A DNA stretch of 64,000 nt from Hymenopus coronatus (Eukaryota; Arthropoda; Insecta; Mantodea; Hymenopodidae). The notes under the pieces are model-generated. The model was not told the DNA's origin. It saw only the letters and a program-made list of their open reading frames with translations, and ran no database searches. How positions within the stretch are numbered: position 1 is the first letter of the stretch; each line of letters begins with the position of its first letter. Positions 34,850 through 45,834 of this stretch are shown piece by piece. The stretch is from NCBI GenBank assembly GCA_030762935.1, contig CM060890.1, positions 62,126,765 through 62,190,764 on the forward strand. The letters run 5' to 3'. A program made the position numbers and the translations under genes.

Positions 34850-35470
34850 TTTAACTTTCTCTAGACATACTATTTACATAGTAGGTGGATAAGGTATTGC
34901 ATTACACCCAAAAATTTGATGTTAAAATTTCACTAAAAGTGCATCTTTCGATGTCCTCGAGTAAAAAATAATTTTTAGAAAAAGATCAGCGCGCGAGTAT
35001 GTTTGTGAACAACATAATACAAAAACAAAAAGTCGGTTTTATAGATGAAACTTGTTACTTAAGTTTAGCATCTTTCAAGTGTGCGACACGAAAATTTACT
35101 TGGAACAATTTTGAAAAAAAATTGATTTCTCAGTGAATTTGAATAAAATATCGCATATTAACGATATTTACACCATAAATTAAATGAATACCTTGACTTT
35201 TCTGAGGAAAGCCTCTGAAAAACTCTTCATTCGGGACTTTGGCACAACTCGTAAACCGTAGGAGATAATAAAATTTACTAAATAGAAATATATATTCTAT
35301 TAATACGCACACTTTCGGGTTGTTCCTTGTTATTGTTTTAAAATAATAAATGCTTAAATTTTTCCCTTACGGAATTGTTCACTACTATTTCTTTTATCTT
35401 ATTCCTGAACACAAAGAGAATCGAATTTCAATCACATGGTTACTAGCTTAACAAAGTTTTGAATATATTT
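34850..35470 (-). repeat. A-element, 3' two-thirds
   Basis: The 3' end on the minus strand is well kept: AACTTTCTCTAGAC, palindrome ACTATTTACATAGT and TTACACCCAAAAATTTG. It continues to the region of ATCACATGGTTACTAGC and then stops, so the 5' end is missing. Confidence 0.85.
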
Positions 35471-36000
35471 TAAAATCTGGTTAAAAGCTTTCAGTTCCGT
35501 TTTCTTATCTTTAGCTTCAGAAAAAAGAGGAAGTAGTAAGAATTTCCCATTGGTGGAATGTATAATCCTCAGAAAACTGAAATCAATAAAAGGAATATCA
35601 GGTTCCATACCCGCAGCTTCGGCCCCTTTAATGTGACTGTGGTGATAACTTCGTTTATGTTAGAAAATTACCTCAAAGTTTAATATATTTTCATTATATA
35701 GCATGAAACTCTATTTACACTGTTTAAATGCACGAATATACGTGTATACATAAAAAAGAGTCTTGTAGCTGCAGTCTTGGTGCAACGGTAAACAACAGCA
35801 AAACGACTTTAAGTAGGCAATTAATTTTTCAATTGGAAGTTCGGGGTTATTTATAAAATGGTTTATAAATTACCCTAAGCTCTTCTACATATTTCTTAAT
35901 CTGTCCTTGCAATTCACCATAGACTACTGTTGAGAAATAGGGAGAAGAGCTTGTGTTAAAATACACGAAAAGTAAGGGGATTGAAAGGAGAATGTAGTAA
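35471..36000. other. unassigned DNA
   Basis: No gene. A weak tRNA-like word near 35770 was not accepted. Confidence 0.4.
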
Positions 36001-36150
36001 AAAAATCTGATGTGTTCCATTCCAATGACTTTTTCTACACCTCCGTAATAAATTATTATTAGAAAGCTTATCCTTTTATGGACTTCATAATAATTGAAAT
36101 ATATATTAGCAGAAATTGTCCTTATTACTTGATTCCTTGTAAGTAGAATG
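36001..36150 (+). repeat. A-element fragment, 5' end
   Basis: It begins AAAAATCTGATGTGTTCCAT and stops after TTGATTCCTTGTAAGTAGAA. A second copy begins immediately after it in the same orientation. Confidence 0.85.
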
Positions 36151-36998
36151 AAAAAAAAAATCTAATGTGTTCCATTCGCATGATGTACTCCATGTGGTCG
36201 ATAAGCAAGCCTTTTAATCAAAACATAATTCTGTTATTTACATCATAATAATCAGGATAAACATAAGCAGAATTAACCTTATTACTAACTTCCTTGTAAA
36301 TAGAAGGGAAAATGCACTGGCTAAAGCAATAGTCTCGTCCTTTAAAAGCCGGTCGCTATGCGAAACAATTGAAATTCCAATATCTTTGCTTGCCAGGAGT
36401 AAACAAACGAGAAAAAACGTGTCCTTGAGGAATGTTTAAGGGGCTTAAAATTGAAAACTATAATCCGGAATGTCTCGAAAACGGTTAACTCTACAGCAAA
36501 ATGTATGTGACATACATTGTGTGTTTTAATGAGATATACATTTCTTACAGAGTAAGCTTTCTACATCTCTTACAGTTTGCCAGTTATATAAAAGTCATCT
36601 AGAATGAAAAGGTCATCAGAGGATATTCTCAGAAAATACAAGATATACATTTCGTTTGTCATAAAAATATCCTATACTTAAGATATTTAATCAAAATCGT
36701 TGGGCCATTTTTGAGAAAATCAAACGTTTGGAAAATGTTCCATATAAAGGGTAGATTGGGGTGGGGAAGTTCTCTTATATCATCCTTGGAAGATACAGAA
36801 CTTAAATGATATCAAGTTTGGTATTTACTTTTCGTTTTTGGGTTATCCTATTTAAAGACACACGGACACGTGGACACATACACACGGTTTTTTTCTAATT
36901 TATTTTTATTCAGGAGACATCAAAACCTGTATTTGCTGTGAAATACCGTACTGAGTTTTTGGTTGGACTATAATACCTTCATTGTATGTGTTAGAGAA
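36150..36998 (+). repeat. A-element, near full length
   Basis: 5' end AAAATCTAATGTGTTCCATT. All the middle blocks are present (AGATTGGGGTGGGGAAGTTC, ATATCAAGTTTGGTATTTAC, AGACACACGGACACGTGG). The 3' end is decayed: GGACTATAATACCTTCATTG and GTTAGAGAACGTATAAA, with the hairpin hardly recognisable. Confidence 0.85.
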
Positions 36999-37034
36999 CG
37001 TATAAAGATCCCATTTGTGGATTACTAATTTTGA

Positions 37035-37210
37035 TATAGGTATTTAGCGGACTTTTGGTTTTTAAGTTATTCTGTTTACAGACACACAGACATGTGCACA
37101 CACACGGAGTTTTTTCTAATCGTTTTTATTCAGGATATCTCAACACCTGTGTTTTGTGTGAAATATTGGTATTGAATTGTATGGTTGGATGCAATACCTT
37201 CTTGAAAAAC
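37035..37210 (+). repeat. A-element fragment, 3' part
   Basis: It repeats the end of the preceding copy: GGTATTTAGCGGACTTTTGG, CAGACACACAGACATGTG, ATTCAGGATATCTCAACACC and GGTTGGATGCAATACCTTCT. The short block GTGGATTACTAATTTTGATA near 37016 recurs near 37245, so a local duplication is likely. Confidence 0.75.
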
Positions 37211-38865
37211 AAAAGCTTGTTAGAAAAAGCAAACTTTCTCATTTATGGATTACTAATTTTGATATCGGTAGACTCCTCAATGAATCAACACGTGATATTA
37301 TGCTTGCAAATGGATGTCAACACTGTCAACATGATGCGCTGTGGCATGAACTGATGCTGAGATCGGCCGGCAATGCTGCCAGCTATCGCTTGAAGACTCC
37401 GCCTCTCCCCCCCCCAATCTTTGCACTGCTCAACTAGAAGTTCTCGTCTATTTGCAAACATAATTATTGCAAACACTTTGTAAACGCACGTGCCTCAATT
37501 TTAAGTACAGAATGTTGCCTCCTTAGCAAACACAGACGTCAGCAGGACTGTGCTTCTATCAGCTAAATCCTCTAAATAACGAACACCATGCACTTGAGAC
37601 TGTGTAACCTAGTCAGCAGCTATTGGGAACTTGAAGTAACTCCATCAGCATATGCCAGTGTCACGGTTAGAGACAAAGAAAACCAATAGAAATTACCAAA
37701 TGCCCGATGGCATCTCACACAATGAATAGAAACAAGAGCGGTTATAAATTCTTGGTGGCGTCTTGGTAAAACCCTCAGGTCGTTTCACGCGTGGAGCGTG
37801 CTTTGGCCGCGAATTGTACGAAATGAGATGGGGAGGGACGCGGTCTGAGAGATAGCACGAACATGAGGAAGAATGGCTCCAAGTGAAAAGGGAACTGGAA
37901 AATAGATAGAGGGGTAAGAAACGGGTAAGAACAAGAAATAACTATATATAAGTTAAGGGTTGTTATAACGCAGGGGAAGTACCGTGGTGGTGGAAACGAG
38001 TTTCAACTGTCTCCTCTGTTCCTTCTATAATCACATTCCCTTGCTTTCCTTTCCTTTTCGATACTATTAAGAATGTCACAATTCTATTTTTGTACAGTCT
38101 TTTTCTCTCTCATTCACGTTCTCTCCTTTATTCACCTTCTCACTTTGTTTTACCCTGAAGGCGTCTTCCCTTCATCACGCGTATCGCATTGCAGACGTAT
38201 AATGTATATATCTACCCTTACCATTAAGGACTCTCAATGATGTCTGTCCCGGAGGCTTCGAAATGAGGGGAAGATTCTTCGGTTCGTTTGCGTTATACTG
38301 CAACAAATTTATTTTCATGGAAGAGAAGAATCGAGGAGAAAAAAGTGCTCTGACTGGCAAAGTGTTCAAAATGGACAACCAACTCTTCGTTGGTGAGGTA
38401 GTTGTTTAGCCATAAAGAGACAAGAGGGGAGATAAATGGTGACAGTTGAAATCCATACTTAATTTTACGAATAAGTTAAATGGTCGTATTTCGTGCTTGT
38501 CATTACTGTTATATTGAACCGTCAGTTTTACTTCATAGAGAAAGTAGGTGATTTGCAACTGCATTTTAGACTTTTTCATTCTTTTTGAAAGCCTAAATTC
38601 GATTAAATGATATGAAAAAGTTCATTTATGCTAAAGCGATATTCAAATGTATTAAAAGCTGTCGCTATGTAATTGTTATTCAAATTCTGTTCTTTACATG
38701 CCTAAGAGTAAAACAAAAAGAAACTCGGACGGCTTCCAGTTTGGGAAAAGTTTTAAGTATTTTAATTCTGAATCAGTGTTTGGGTTATTATGATAATAAT
38801 AAGATTTCTGTGTAGCATATTAAGCTAAATTTTAATATATATGATATAAATAAATATATTGTATC
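37211..38865. other. unassigned DNA
   Basis: Several short frames but no motif. The part at 37300-37850 is G+C-richer. No repeat of the families described here. Confidence 0.4.
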
Positions 38866-39335
38866 TGACATGTTCCATTCCATAATATGACTTTCTCTAG
38901 TTATTCTGTAACCGATTATTCTTTCAAAAACTGATCATTCTTTCTGCTTCGTACTAATCAGGATAAACGGAAGTTAGCAAGAATGGTTGTATCAATTACT
39001 TTCTTGTAAGCAGGAGGGAAATAAGGGAGAACATTAGACTAAATCGACAATCAAATGCTTTAAAAGCTGTCGATATATGTTGGAAATTGTTTTCTTTGCA
39101 TAGCCAGCACTTGAAAATTTCCCCTATTAGAACATATTTTAAAACTGAAAAAATAACAACGAATATCTCAGAAATGGTCAACTCCTCGTATTATATATAT
39201 GACATAAATTATCTGTTTTAACGATATATATTCATTTTTGTGCAGTAAGTTTTTGTTTCTGAAAGTAAAAGAATATATGTATCAAATTTGAGTAAGAATG
39301 AATAATAAAGGCTCTTAAATAAAAGAAATATTTGT
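38866..39335 (+). repeat. A-element, 5' half
   Basis: It starts with ATCTGACATGTTCCATTCC and continues to GTGCAGTAAGTTTTTGTTTC, then loses similarity. The 3' half is missing. Confidence 0.8.
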
Positions 39336-39642
39336 TATTTATAAATTGCCTTATAGATATTAATTATTACCCACCTCTGCATTGGCAGGTGAGTGTTGGG
39401 TACAGTGAAAATTTACGCGGTGAATCTGCTCCAAAGAAAGCAAAAAAGTGATGTATATTGTTTGGGATGCGAATTGAGCCATACTCGTCGAGTTTTAATA
39501 AAATGTATTACTGAAGACATAGTTTCAGAGCGCAAAATCAAAACTAACGACTGATAAATCATTTTTTACATAAAGCTCACAGCGAATTGCAGGGGGAATG
39601 CTCTATAAAGGAATGGGCCCTCCCTTTAACTTTCAGGCAACG

Positions 39643-39644
<2 letters not shown>
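39336..39644. other. unassigned DNA
   Basis: Nothing recognised. Confidence 0.4.

Positions 39645-39683
<39 letters not shown>
39645..39683. repeat. (ATT)n microsatellite
   Basis: About thirteen uninterrupted ATT units, immediately right of TTTCAGGCAACGTTTT. Confidence 0.97.
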
Positions 39684-39684
<1 letters not shown>

Positions 39685-39689
39685 GACGA

Positions 39690-40215
39690 GCTATTTGGCC
39701 CATTGTGTCTTCAAAATGTCAATTCATAGTTCGCTAAATCTTCTGCTATTTTGCATTGTTTAGCTATGTTTAGGTATGTCTCGCTTGGCATTCGACAATT
39801 CCTCCTCCTCTTCTTCTTTTTCTTCTTCTTCTCTACTTCATGTTATAGAAAATTAGTTACCTTTTTTCGGCTTATAAATTCTCCAGGCAAGGTGTTCTTG
39901 GCCTGCCCGCAGATCTGTTTGCTTTAGAATTGTATTTTATAATTAGTTTTCTATTCTACTGTTAGCCCTTCTTTAAACTTGTTCCTTCTATTGGTTTTTG
40001 ATAACATATAACCTTCCATTCACAGCTCTTTTAGTTCTTCTCTTATACTTTCATTTCTAATATGAATTTCTTGAACAATCTTTTACACTCCGTAAACATG
40101 CATTTTTGAAGCCTGTGTATTACTTTGTGCCTGTATATTGCTCTTGTATCCAGGCTTCACTTCGATTGATAGAGGTACTGCCATAATTTTACACAATTTC
40201 ATTTTTGTCTCTTTA
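39690..40215 (-). pseudogene. LINE reverse transcriptase C-terminal relic
   Basis: On the minus strand, pieces in shifting frames resemble the region after the RT domain of non-LTR retrotransposons. They read SEAWIQEQY (families: GSExW) followed by FKNACLRSVKDC-like and ESIREELKEL (families: VIREEL), then SAGRPRTPCLENL (families: GRPxxRWxDNL). The order and spacing fit a LINE C-terminus. Stops and frameshifts are many, so it is old. A polypyrimidine tract lies inside at 39804-39836. Clade cannot be told. Confidence 0.55.
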
Positions 40216-40654
40216 CATACTTTGTTTCCCAATATTCGATTAATTGTTCATCTTCTCTGAAAAATACATTATATATTGTTAACATCATACTCTATATCAT
40301 TGCCGATATCATATACTAGATAGCTCATGTGGTCAATAATCTGATGTTGACAATTGCTTTTTTCTTATTGGTTTGAAGGTTGTGAAGTAGGTATGAATGA
40401 CCCCTTTGTGGGTTAATGACCCTTAGATGGGTAAGTCATGACGATCGGTTATTTGAATTTGAGGCTTATTTCCCTAACCTTTTATAATGAAATATTTAAC
40501 TACAAGGCAGTAATTTTTAGACATTTCGTCTCCGTCACTGGTCAATTTGGGTTTTTTAATCGGCTCCCTCGTTGTAACTATGCTTAGTTCTCCTCTCCTC
40601 TTACCAAGCAACAAGTAGAATTAAACATACCAAGTGGCTTACGCAAGCTGAACT
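40216..40654. other. unassigned DNA
   Basis: Possibly a further upstream part of the LINE relic, but I see no motif. Confidence 0.35.
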
Positions 40655-40745
40655 TGCCGGTCCCATAACCGCGCTCGCCAAGGCGTCCCGCTTTGGTGCT
40701 TCGTAGCGCTGGGGATCGTGGGTTCAAGTCCCGCCTTGGGCATGG
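40655..40745 (+). repeat. tRNA-like SINE head
   Basis: GTGGGTTCAAGTCCCGCC is a strong box B. Upstream, AACCGCGCTCGCCAAGGCG is a possible box A. A run of about 20 A follows at 40868-40888, about 130 bp downstream, as in a SINE. The body has no match elsewhere in the window. Confidence 0.5.
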
Positions 40746-41009
40746 GTGTTATATGTTTGTGTTTATGTGTGTGTTGTAACAGTAAGAAAATAGCAATCCA
40801 GTAATAATACAGAAAAACAAGGTAAAAAGGAAAAAAAAAAGTAAATAAAAGTAGGGTATACAGTATTTAAAAAAAAAAAAAAAAAAAACTTCGTTGAAAG
40901 CGCGGATGTCAAAAGGTTTGCCTATGCAGAACAGTAAAGGGGATTTCATACCGACAGTTAGGGACCATGCTAAACGAAAGACAACTGCTAAGCACAAACG
41001 CTACTACGA

Positions 41010-41075
41010 CGATGTTCCCGTAGTGTCGACAGTGCAATTATAAGGGGTACGGGATTCGATTTCCGCCTAGGCTAG
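41010..41075 (+). repeat. tRNA-like fragment
   Basis: ACGGGATTCGATTTCCGCC is box B-like, preceded by TTCCCGTAGTGTCGACAGTG as a weak box A. Confidence 0.4.
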
Positions 41076-41324
41076 AAAAATGTTTTTTTTAATTAACAAC
41101 GTTTTATGTACTTCCAGGATTGATCGCTTAAATGTGAGTTTTTTATTGGTTATTTTATATCCAGTTTACCCATAACAGGAATTCAGGATTGCAATGGAAA
41201 AAGAATCTCAGCAAAGTTTAAGTTATATAATAAGATTAATAAGAATTAATCTACAATCACTACAACTATGTCACTAATTGGTGCTCAAAGTTTACACAAT
41301 ATGTATGGAACAAAGTATTATTTT

Positions 41325-42065
41325 TTTCGGCAATATATGTATAATGTACATAGTATGTAAAAAAAGGTATCGTATTCCACCCAAAATATCGATACCGTGA
41401 TTTCACCAAAAATATTATATTTTTAGACCTTCTGAATCCAAAACAACGTATTTTTGAAATAAGGAATGAAAGTTGCGTACATGTGAAAATGTGTGTGTCT
41501 GTGAAAACTGTTCCTCAATTGATTTTTTATTATCAAATGGGAATTTAGTATTTGTTACATGTCTCACTGAACTAATCCACATCATAAATGAAATACATAT
41601 CTTGAATATTCTGGGAATAGTCTCTGCAAAACCTCTTCATTCTTGATGACTTTATAACTTTAAGAGTAACTCCTAACTGTAAAAGTCTTACTACAAAAAA
41701 GTAGTTCTAATTAAAATAGAATATATACATAGTAGAGTTAACCATTTTCGAAATTTTTCTTGTTATTGGTTTCTCAATCAAGAAGTCATCATTCGTTTCA
41801 CTTTTCTTTTGTTTTTCTCCCGGTCATACAAAGAGAACCGAATTTAAATTCTATGACATAGCATTCAAGCTTTAAAAGATTTGACTCTCACTTTAGCCTA
41901 GCATTTTCTCTTATTTCCATTTTACGTATTAGGAAGTGAGCAATAAAACAAGTTCTGCTAATGTTTACTAAGTATGTTGCAGATAGAAGGGTTATCTTTT
42001 GTAATAATAGTTTGTTTGTGTAAATGTATACAAAGTCATATGAATGGAACACGTCAGACTCTTTT
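41325..42065 (-). repeat. A-element, both ends present, internal deletions
   Basis: The 3' end on the minus strand has the palindrome ATAATGTACATAGTAT and CACCCAAAATATCGATACC. The 5' end has TGACGTGTTCCATTCATATG and ACTTTGTATACATT. The middle is shortened: the GGGTAGTTTGGGGTG segment is missing, so total length is about 740 bp. Confidence 0.85.
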
Positions 42066-42404
42066 AATGAATGCGTGTTCTGTTAAATATAGGATAGTTA
42101 TATTTATTATATTAATGCACAATTCATAAGAAACATGTTCAAATGTATGTACCACATTGCTGGATGTACTAATGTAAGCCCCTCTCAGATTCAGCATGGA
42201 CTACTGTTAACATTGTAGCTAATATTGATGCTGAGATATTCTTAAAATTTCTTGATTTTCTAGAGTGTTCTAAATTCGGAATTTGATATATCCCTACAAA
42301 AAAGAAAAAAATTCAGGGCTATAACTTCCCTCACCACCAAAAGCGGCTAGCATGACCTATCCATCGCCCATCGCCCATGTTCTCTAAAATAACATTGAAC
42401 AAAT

Positions 42405-42550
42405 TATAATATTTGAATTTTCTGGCAAAAGCTTCTAAACACTTCTTCAGTCTTAATGCTTTTATGATGGTTAACAGTAAGCGATAAAAAACCCTTGCGT
42501 CACAAAAATATATATCTCATTAAACACACAATTTCTTTATAAAGTAATAT
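42405..42550 (-). repeat. A-element fragment, middle part
   Basis: TTTTCTGGCAAAAGCTTCTA and CACTTCTTCAGTCTTAATG, then AGTAAGCGATAAAAAACCC, match the central blocks. Confidence 0.6.
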
Positions 42551-43340
42551 TATTAATACCTATATTTTATATTAAATAATGACATTGCCAGTGATTTAGA
42601 GCTGAACTGTGGCTTCTTGTAGAGGCCCTTCAATATTCATCCATTCTAGAGAAATTCCAAATTCATGAAAAGGTTCAGAGTATAGCTTTCGAATCTCAGG
42701 CACTAGCCGCTGTTGTGGTTACCTGTTTGCCTGAATGACCTGTTTCAAAGAACTAGCAGACAGCGCTTCTCCATATGAAACCACTAAGTTAGCAAATATA
42801 GAAACGTACAAGACCACTTGCTTCCTACCTGCACTGCCCTTTTGAAAAATCAGTTTTACGGTAAACATAAAACTCCAAAGAAGGTCCTGTTTGGGCAATC
42901 TGCAATCTTTTTACTTAACTTTCCAATTTTAGGAATTATAGTAATTTTATAATTATGTAATTTCAATAAAACATAGCACATCATAAACACCATACTTTTG
43001 AAAATACCAGATTTCCCCAATTTTGAGAACCCCGTTTTTAAAAGAGCAATAATGGATTGTGGTGTGCAAACTCCATCCGGACCGCCGTCAAGTGGACATG
43101 GGGAAGATGCTCTGACAGGAGAGGATCGCCACTAACAGCATCCTTAACCTATCTTTCCTGCAGTTTCTCCTATAGCTTTTATACACTTTCATCAGGAGCC
43201 AGGAGCTAGAACAAGTGGCCTAGTTCTCTCGGGTGGTAATAAATCTGCTTTTCTTCGATTTACCCAAGCGATATAATTAATAGGCGTAGTAATGTTGCAA
43301 ATATGTACATGCTGAGAAGCGGTTGTTTGTTTCCCGTGAT
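42551..43340. other. unassigned DNA
   Basis: No recognised gene or repeat. Confidence 0.4.
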
Positions 43341-43357
43341 GCTATTGGCGCGGGTCG

Positions 43358-43445
43358 GTGGTGCTGTCAAGAGAGTCGCCCATCGAAGAAGTGACCAGGC
43401 CCGATGCTGTTTAACTTGGTCAGCCGCTTGCAGACCGTCAAGGGA
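43358..43445 (-). repeat. 5S rRNA-derived module, copy 1
   Basis: The minus strand reads GACCAAGTTAAACAGCATCG, then GGGCCTGGTCACTTCTTCG and ATGGGCGACTCTCTTGACAG. This follows the 3' two-thirds of eukaryotic 5S rRNA, with box A (AGTTAAGCAGC), the intermediate element and box C (GATGGGTGACC) in order. The 5' third is missing and there are several substitutions, so this is not a functional 5S gene. It could be a SINE3-type head or a captured 3' module. Confidence 0.72.
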
Positions 43446-43529
43446 AGCAGTGCCATCTAGCGGGGAAAACGAAAGAAGCGAGGTTAAGGGTGGGGGCTGA
43501 CCAAGAATACCGGCGAACGGCGACTGCCT

Positions 43530-43656
43530 CCGTGATCCACTGGTCAGCGAGCTTACTTCTCATCCGGGTTCGATTCCCGGCTGGGGCGGGGAATTTTTCT
43601 TTAGCCAGATTTATTTCTATCCCTCAGAGAGTCTGGAAGTATGAATGTGAGAGTGA

Positions 43657-43727
<71 letters not shown>

Positions 43728-43860
43728 GAGAAAAATAAAATGATTTCAACTAACGTAAAGAACCTACAGACAATGAATTGTTTCAAATGTAAAGCCCCCG
43801 ATATGACCTTAGATGTTAAAGGGGGCTATATAAGAAAAAATAAAAAATAAAATAAAAAGA
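43530..43860 (+). mobile_element. SINE-3 copy with expanded GT tract
   Basis: Head: CTGGTCAGCGAGCTTACTTC and box B GGGTTCGATTCCCGGC. The body has GGGGAATTTTTCTTTAGCC and GAGTCTGGAAGTATGAATGT, and a (GT)n run of about 34 units at 43659-43726. The tail has AAAGCCCCCGATATGACC and TTAAAGGGGGCTATATAA, then an A-rich end. It has the same layout as 5752-6010. Confidence 0.9.
43659..43727. repeat. (GT)n microsatellite inside SINE-3
   Basis: About 34 perfect GT units at the same internal position where other SINE-3 copies have a short GT stretch. Cys-Val or Thr-His open frames here are artefacts. Confidence 0.98.
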
Positions 43861-43920
43861 TATGAAACGAATAATAGGAAATATCTTTATTTTGAAGAAG
43901 AAGAAAAAAAAAAAAAGAAA

Positions 43921-43992
43921 CAGCCGAGCGCACTCCCATCCAATCCGCAACTTGACCCACTGCTGCTTAACTTGGCGGGTTAGAATTTTTAG
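43921..43992 (-). repeat. 5S rRNA-derived module, copy 2
   Basis: The minus strand reads CGCCAAGTTAAGCAGCAGTG, GGTCAAGTTGCGGATTGG and ATGGGAGTGCGCTCGG. Box A is exact (AAGTTAAGCAGC) and the box C region is recognisable. It lies just downstream, on the same strand, of the LINE relic at 43993-44380 and is followed by a T-rich stretch on the minus strand. Confidence 0.68.
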
Positions 43993-44380
43993 GGGAAGAA
44001 GCGGCAGAAGTTACAAGCCCAAGGCATCCTAGGGTAGTCGGTAGCTGATGCGTCTTCTGGGTAACCTGTGGTCATATTGATGTAGAGCGTAAATCAACTG
44101 ATTTGGGTGCGGTACAAGCTTAGTGTACGTTCTGTGAGCTCTTTCTCGCATAAAATTTACTATGTAAGGTAAATCGGATAGAGATGCAGGATCTGGGACG
44201 GGAATCTAAGAGCTGTGCTATAGATTAATTCTAGTGCTCTGAACTGCAGAACCTGCAGCCTGCGGATGGAAGAGTGAGCCATCGAGCTATAAACCTCGCA
44301 GCCTTACAGTATCAGATGCGGGAAGATCGCACGATACAGACGTAATTTTAGGTACGTGGGCATTGTGAAGCCTTCACTTC
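43993..44380 (-). pseudogene. Jockey-like LINE C-terminal relic
   Basis: On the minus strand from about 44380, the frame reads MPTYLKLRLYRAIFPHLIL, then GCEVYSSMAHSSIRRLQVLQ and FRALELIYSTALRFPSQIL. This is the conserved region after the RT domain of Jockey-like LINEs (pattern: LRLYRAIL.P.LTYG.EVW...S.I..LQ..QN..LR). Further on, FMRERAHRTYTKLVPHPNQL and RRRISYRLP match the end of the ORF. Stops interrupt it, and the RT active site and everything upstream are absent. The 5S-like module follows at its 3' side. Confidence 0.7.
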
Positions 44381-45273
44381 CCTAGCCTAGAACCAACCTA
44401 TCACCCGCTCCTTCACAACTGTGCGGCAGCATCCAACCTTTCACTCACTATACTCGGGTGCTACGTGGGACCGCACATATGCCATTCAAGACATGTTGAA
44501 CACGGAATTATACGTGTTATTACGTGGAGGGCTTTTTATTGGGTATGCCGTATCCGCGCAGAGACCCCTGCATATCCTCCTAGCCATTGCAATTCAGGTG
44601 GAGGTTGAATGCAATAATGTATTTTTACCCTCCACGGTAATAAAGATGGTGTTCATGGCGTTGAATTATGGTACTCCCAAAATTAATAGATTTCTTCAAA
44701 TATTCTGCTCGTCTAATAATTTTAGAGAAATATATCTAATTTTTACATTAGATACAATATAAAATAAAAACATTATATAGTTTTATGTTTGTAAACGAAT
44801 ATATTTCCCAATGTTGGCTGAAAGTAACCCGTTAAGGAGAAATTAGCTCCAGTGTATGGTAAAAAGTTCAATACTGTATTAAGGCAATTCCTGGATATAA
44901 TTCAGCTAAGAATGATTCTGAATGATAATTGAATGCAATTGTCGTATTTAAAGTTAAAAAAGTTAATTTTAAAAAAGAATGTCTAGACTTAAGACCACTA
45001 TTGATTTGGTTCCATTTACGACATCTTTAACATCTTTTTTATCGGCTGAGTTAAACATTATTACATTATTGCTTATTCTCAATTCTGTGCACTCTCTTAT
45101 GTGTTAATCTTTAAGTAGTTTTAATTTTTAGTTATTATAATACATTGAGACATGCATTGACATTATCATTTACACCAAGATGGGAAAAAAGTCCTAGCTA
45201 AAAAGATACCCACCCTCCATCCGACAGTCGAACCTTGAATCATTGGATTGGGAGGTTCCATTATTACACACGA
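44381..45273. other. unassigned DNA
   Basis: A 113-codon frame at 44421-44762 (plus) overlaps the 5' side of the LINE relic and has no motif. The rest is AT-rich. Confidence 0.4.
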
Positions 45274-45628
45274 GTAAGGTATTGTGTGGCCGTCTCCTTA
45301 GCGCGGTGGTAGCGCAGCTGCCTACCAAGCGGGAGACCTGGGTTCGATCCCCAGTACCGGCGTGGGGATTTTTTCCCCTGCTGGAAGACCTGGACCGGGG
45401 TGCACTCAGCCTCGTGAGGTCCCTGGGGGGGCCAATTGAGGAGCTACTCCAGGTCGTAAGGACCGCATTAACCAGCCGGGAGGGACTCGAGGCGCTGACC
45501 ACGTCTCACCCTCCAATACTGCACCCCATCCATGACGTCTGTAGAGGACCGAGATGGGGGACGCAGCGGCCGGGCGGTAGGCCAAGGCTCCCCGTGAGCT
45601 GTCGTGCCATGGAGGTAAGGTATTGTGT
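45274..45628 (+). mobile_element. SINE-4, complete, with perfect 14-bp target-site duplication
   Basis: The element proper is 45288-45614 (327 bp), flanked by GTAAGGTATTGTGT at 45274-45287 and 45615-45628. The head has box A TAGCGCGGTGGTAGCGC and box B GGGTTCGATCCCC, resembling a Gly- or Ala-type tRNA. The body has TGCACTCAGCCTCGTGAGG, CCGCATTAACCAGCCGGG and GCACCCCATCCATGACGTCT. The 3' end is GAGCTGTCGTGCCATGGA with no poly(A). The length, G+C content and intact duplication suggest a fairly recent insertion. Open frames on both strands across it are not genes. Confidence 0.95.
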
Positions 45629-45834
45629 TATTGTTTCTCTTCTTGTCACTTATATGATTTAAAAGTATCTCATATAATTACTCGTATTTGACTTTATATG
45701 TTGAACTGTCTCCAATATATAATTATATAGATGTGGTCAGGTTTTATTGTTTTTATTGCATATTTTGTATCTTAATTTGATTACACCACGCACTTTTGTT
45801 AAATTGAGCTGTGCTTTACATCAAATCCAATGTA

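Noticed and set aside
35763..35850. tRNA-like head near CTTGGTGCAACGG
   Set aside because: The box A-like word is weak and no box B lies at a suitable distance.
43358..43445. Functional 5S rRNA gene
   Set aside because: The 5' third is missing and there are several changes within conserved positions. No T-run terminator follows at the right place.
43490..43850. Cys-Val and Thr-His repeat frames
   Set aside because: They are generated by the GT tract inside SINE-3.
45194..45662. Open frames of 102 and 139 codons on opposite strands
   Set aside because: They lie across the complete SINE-4 and its flanks. SINEs do not code for protein, and the frames follow from its G+C-rich sequence.
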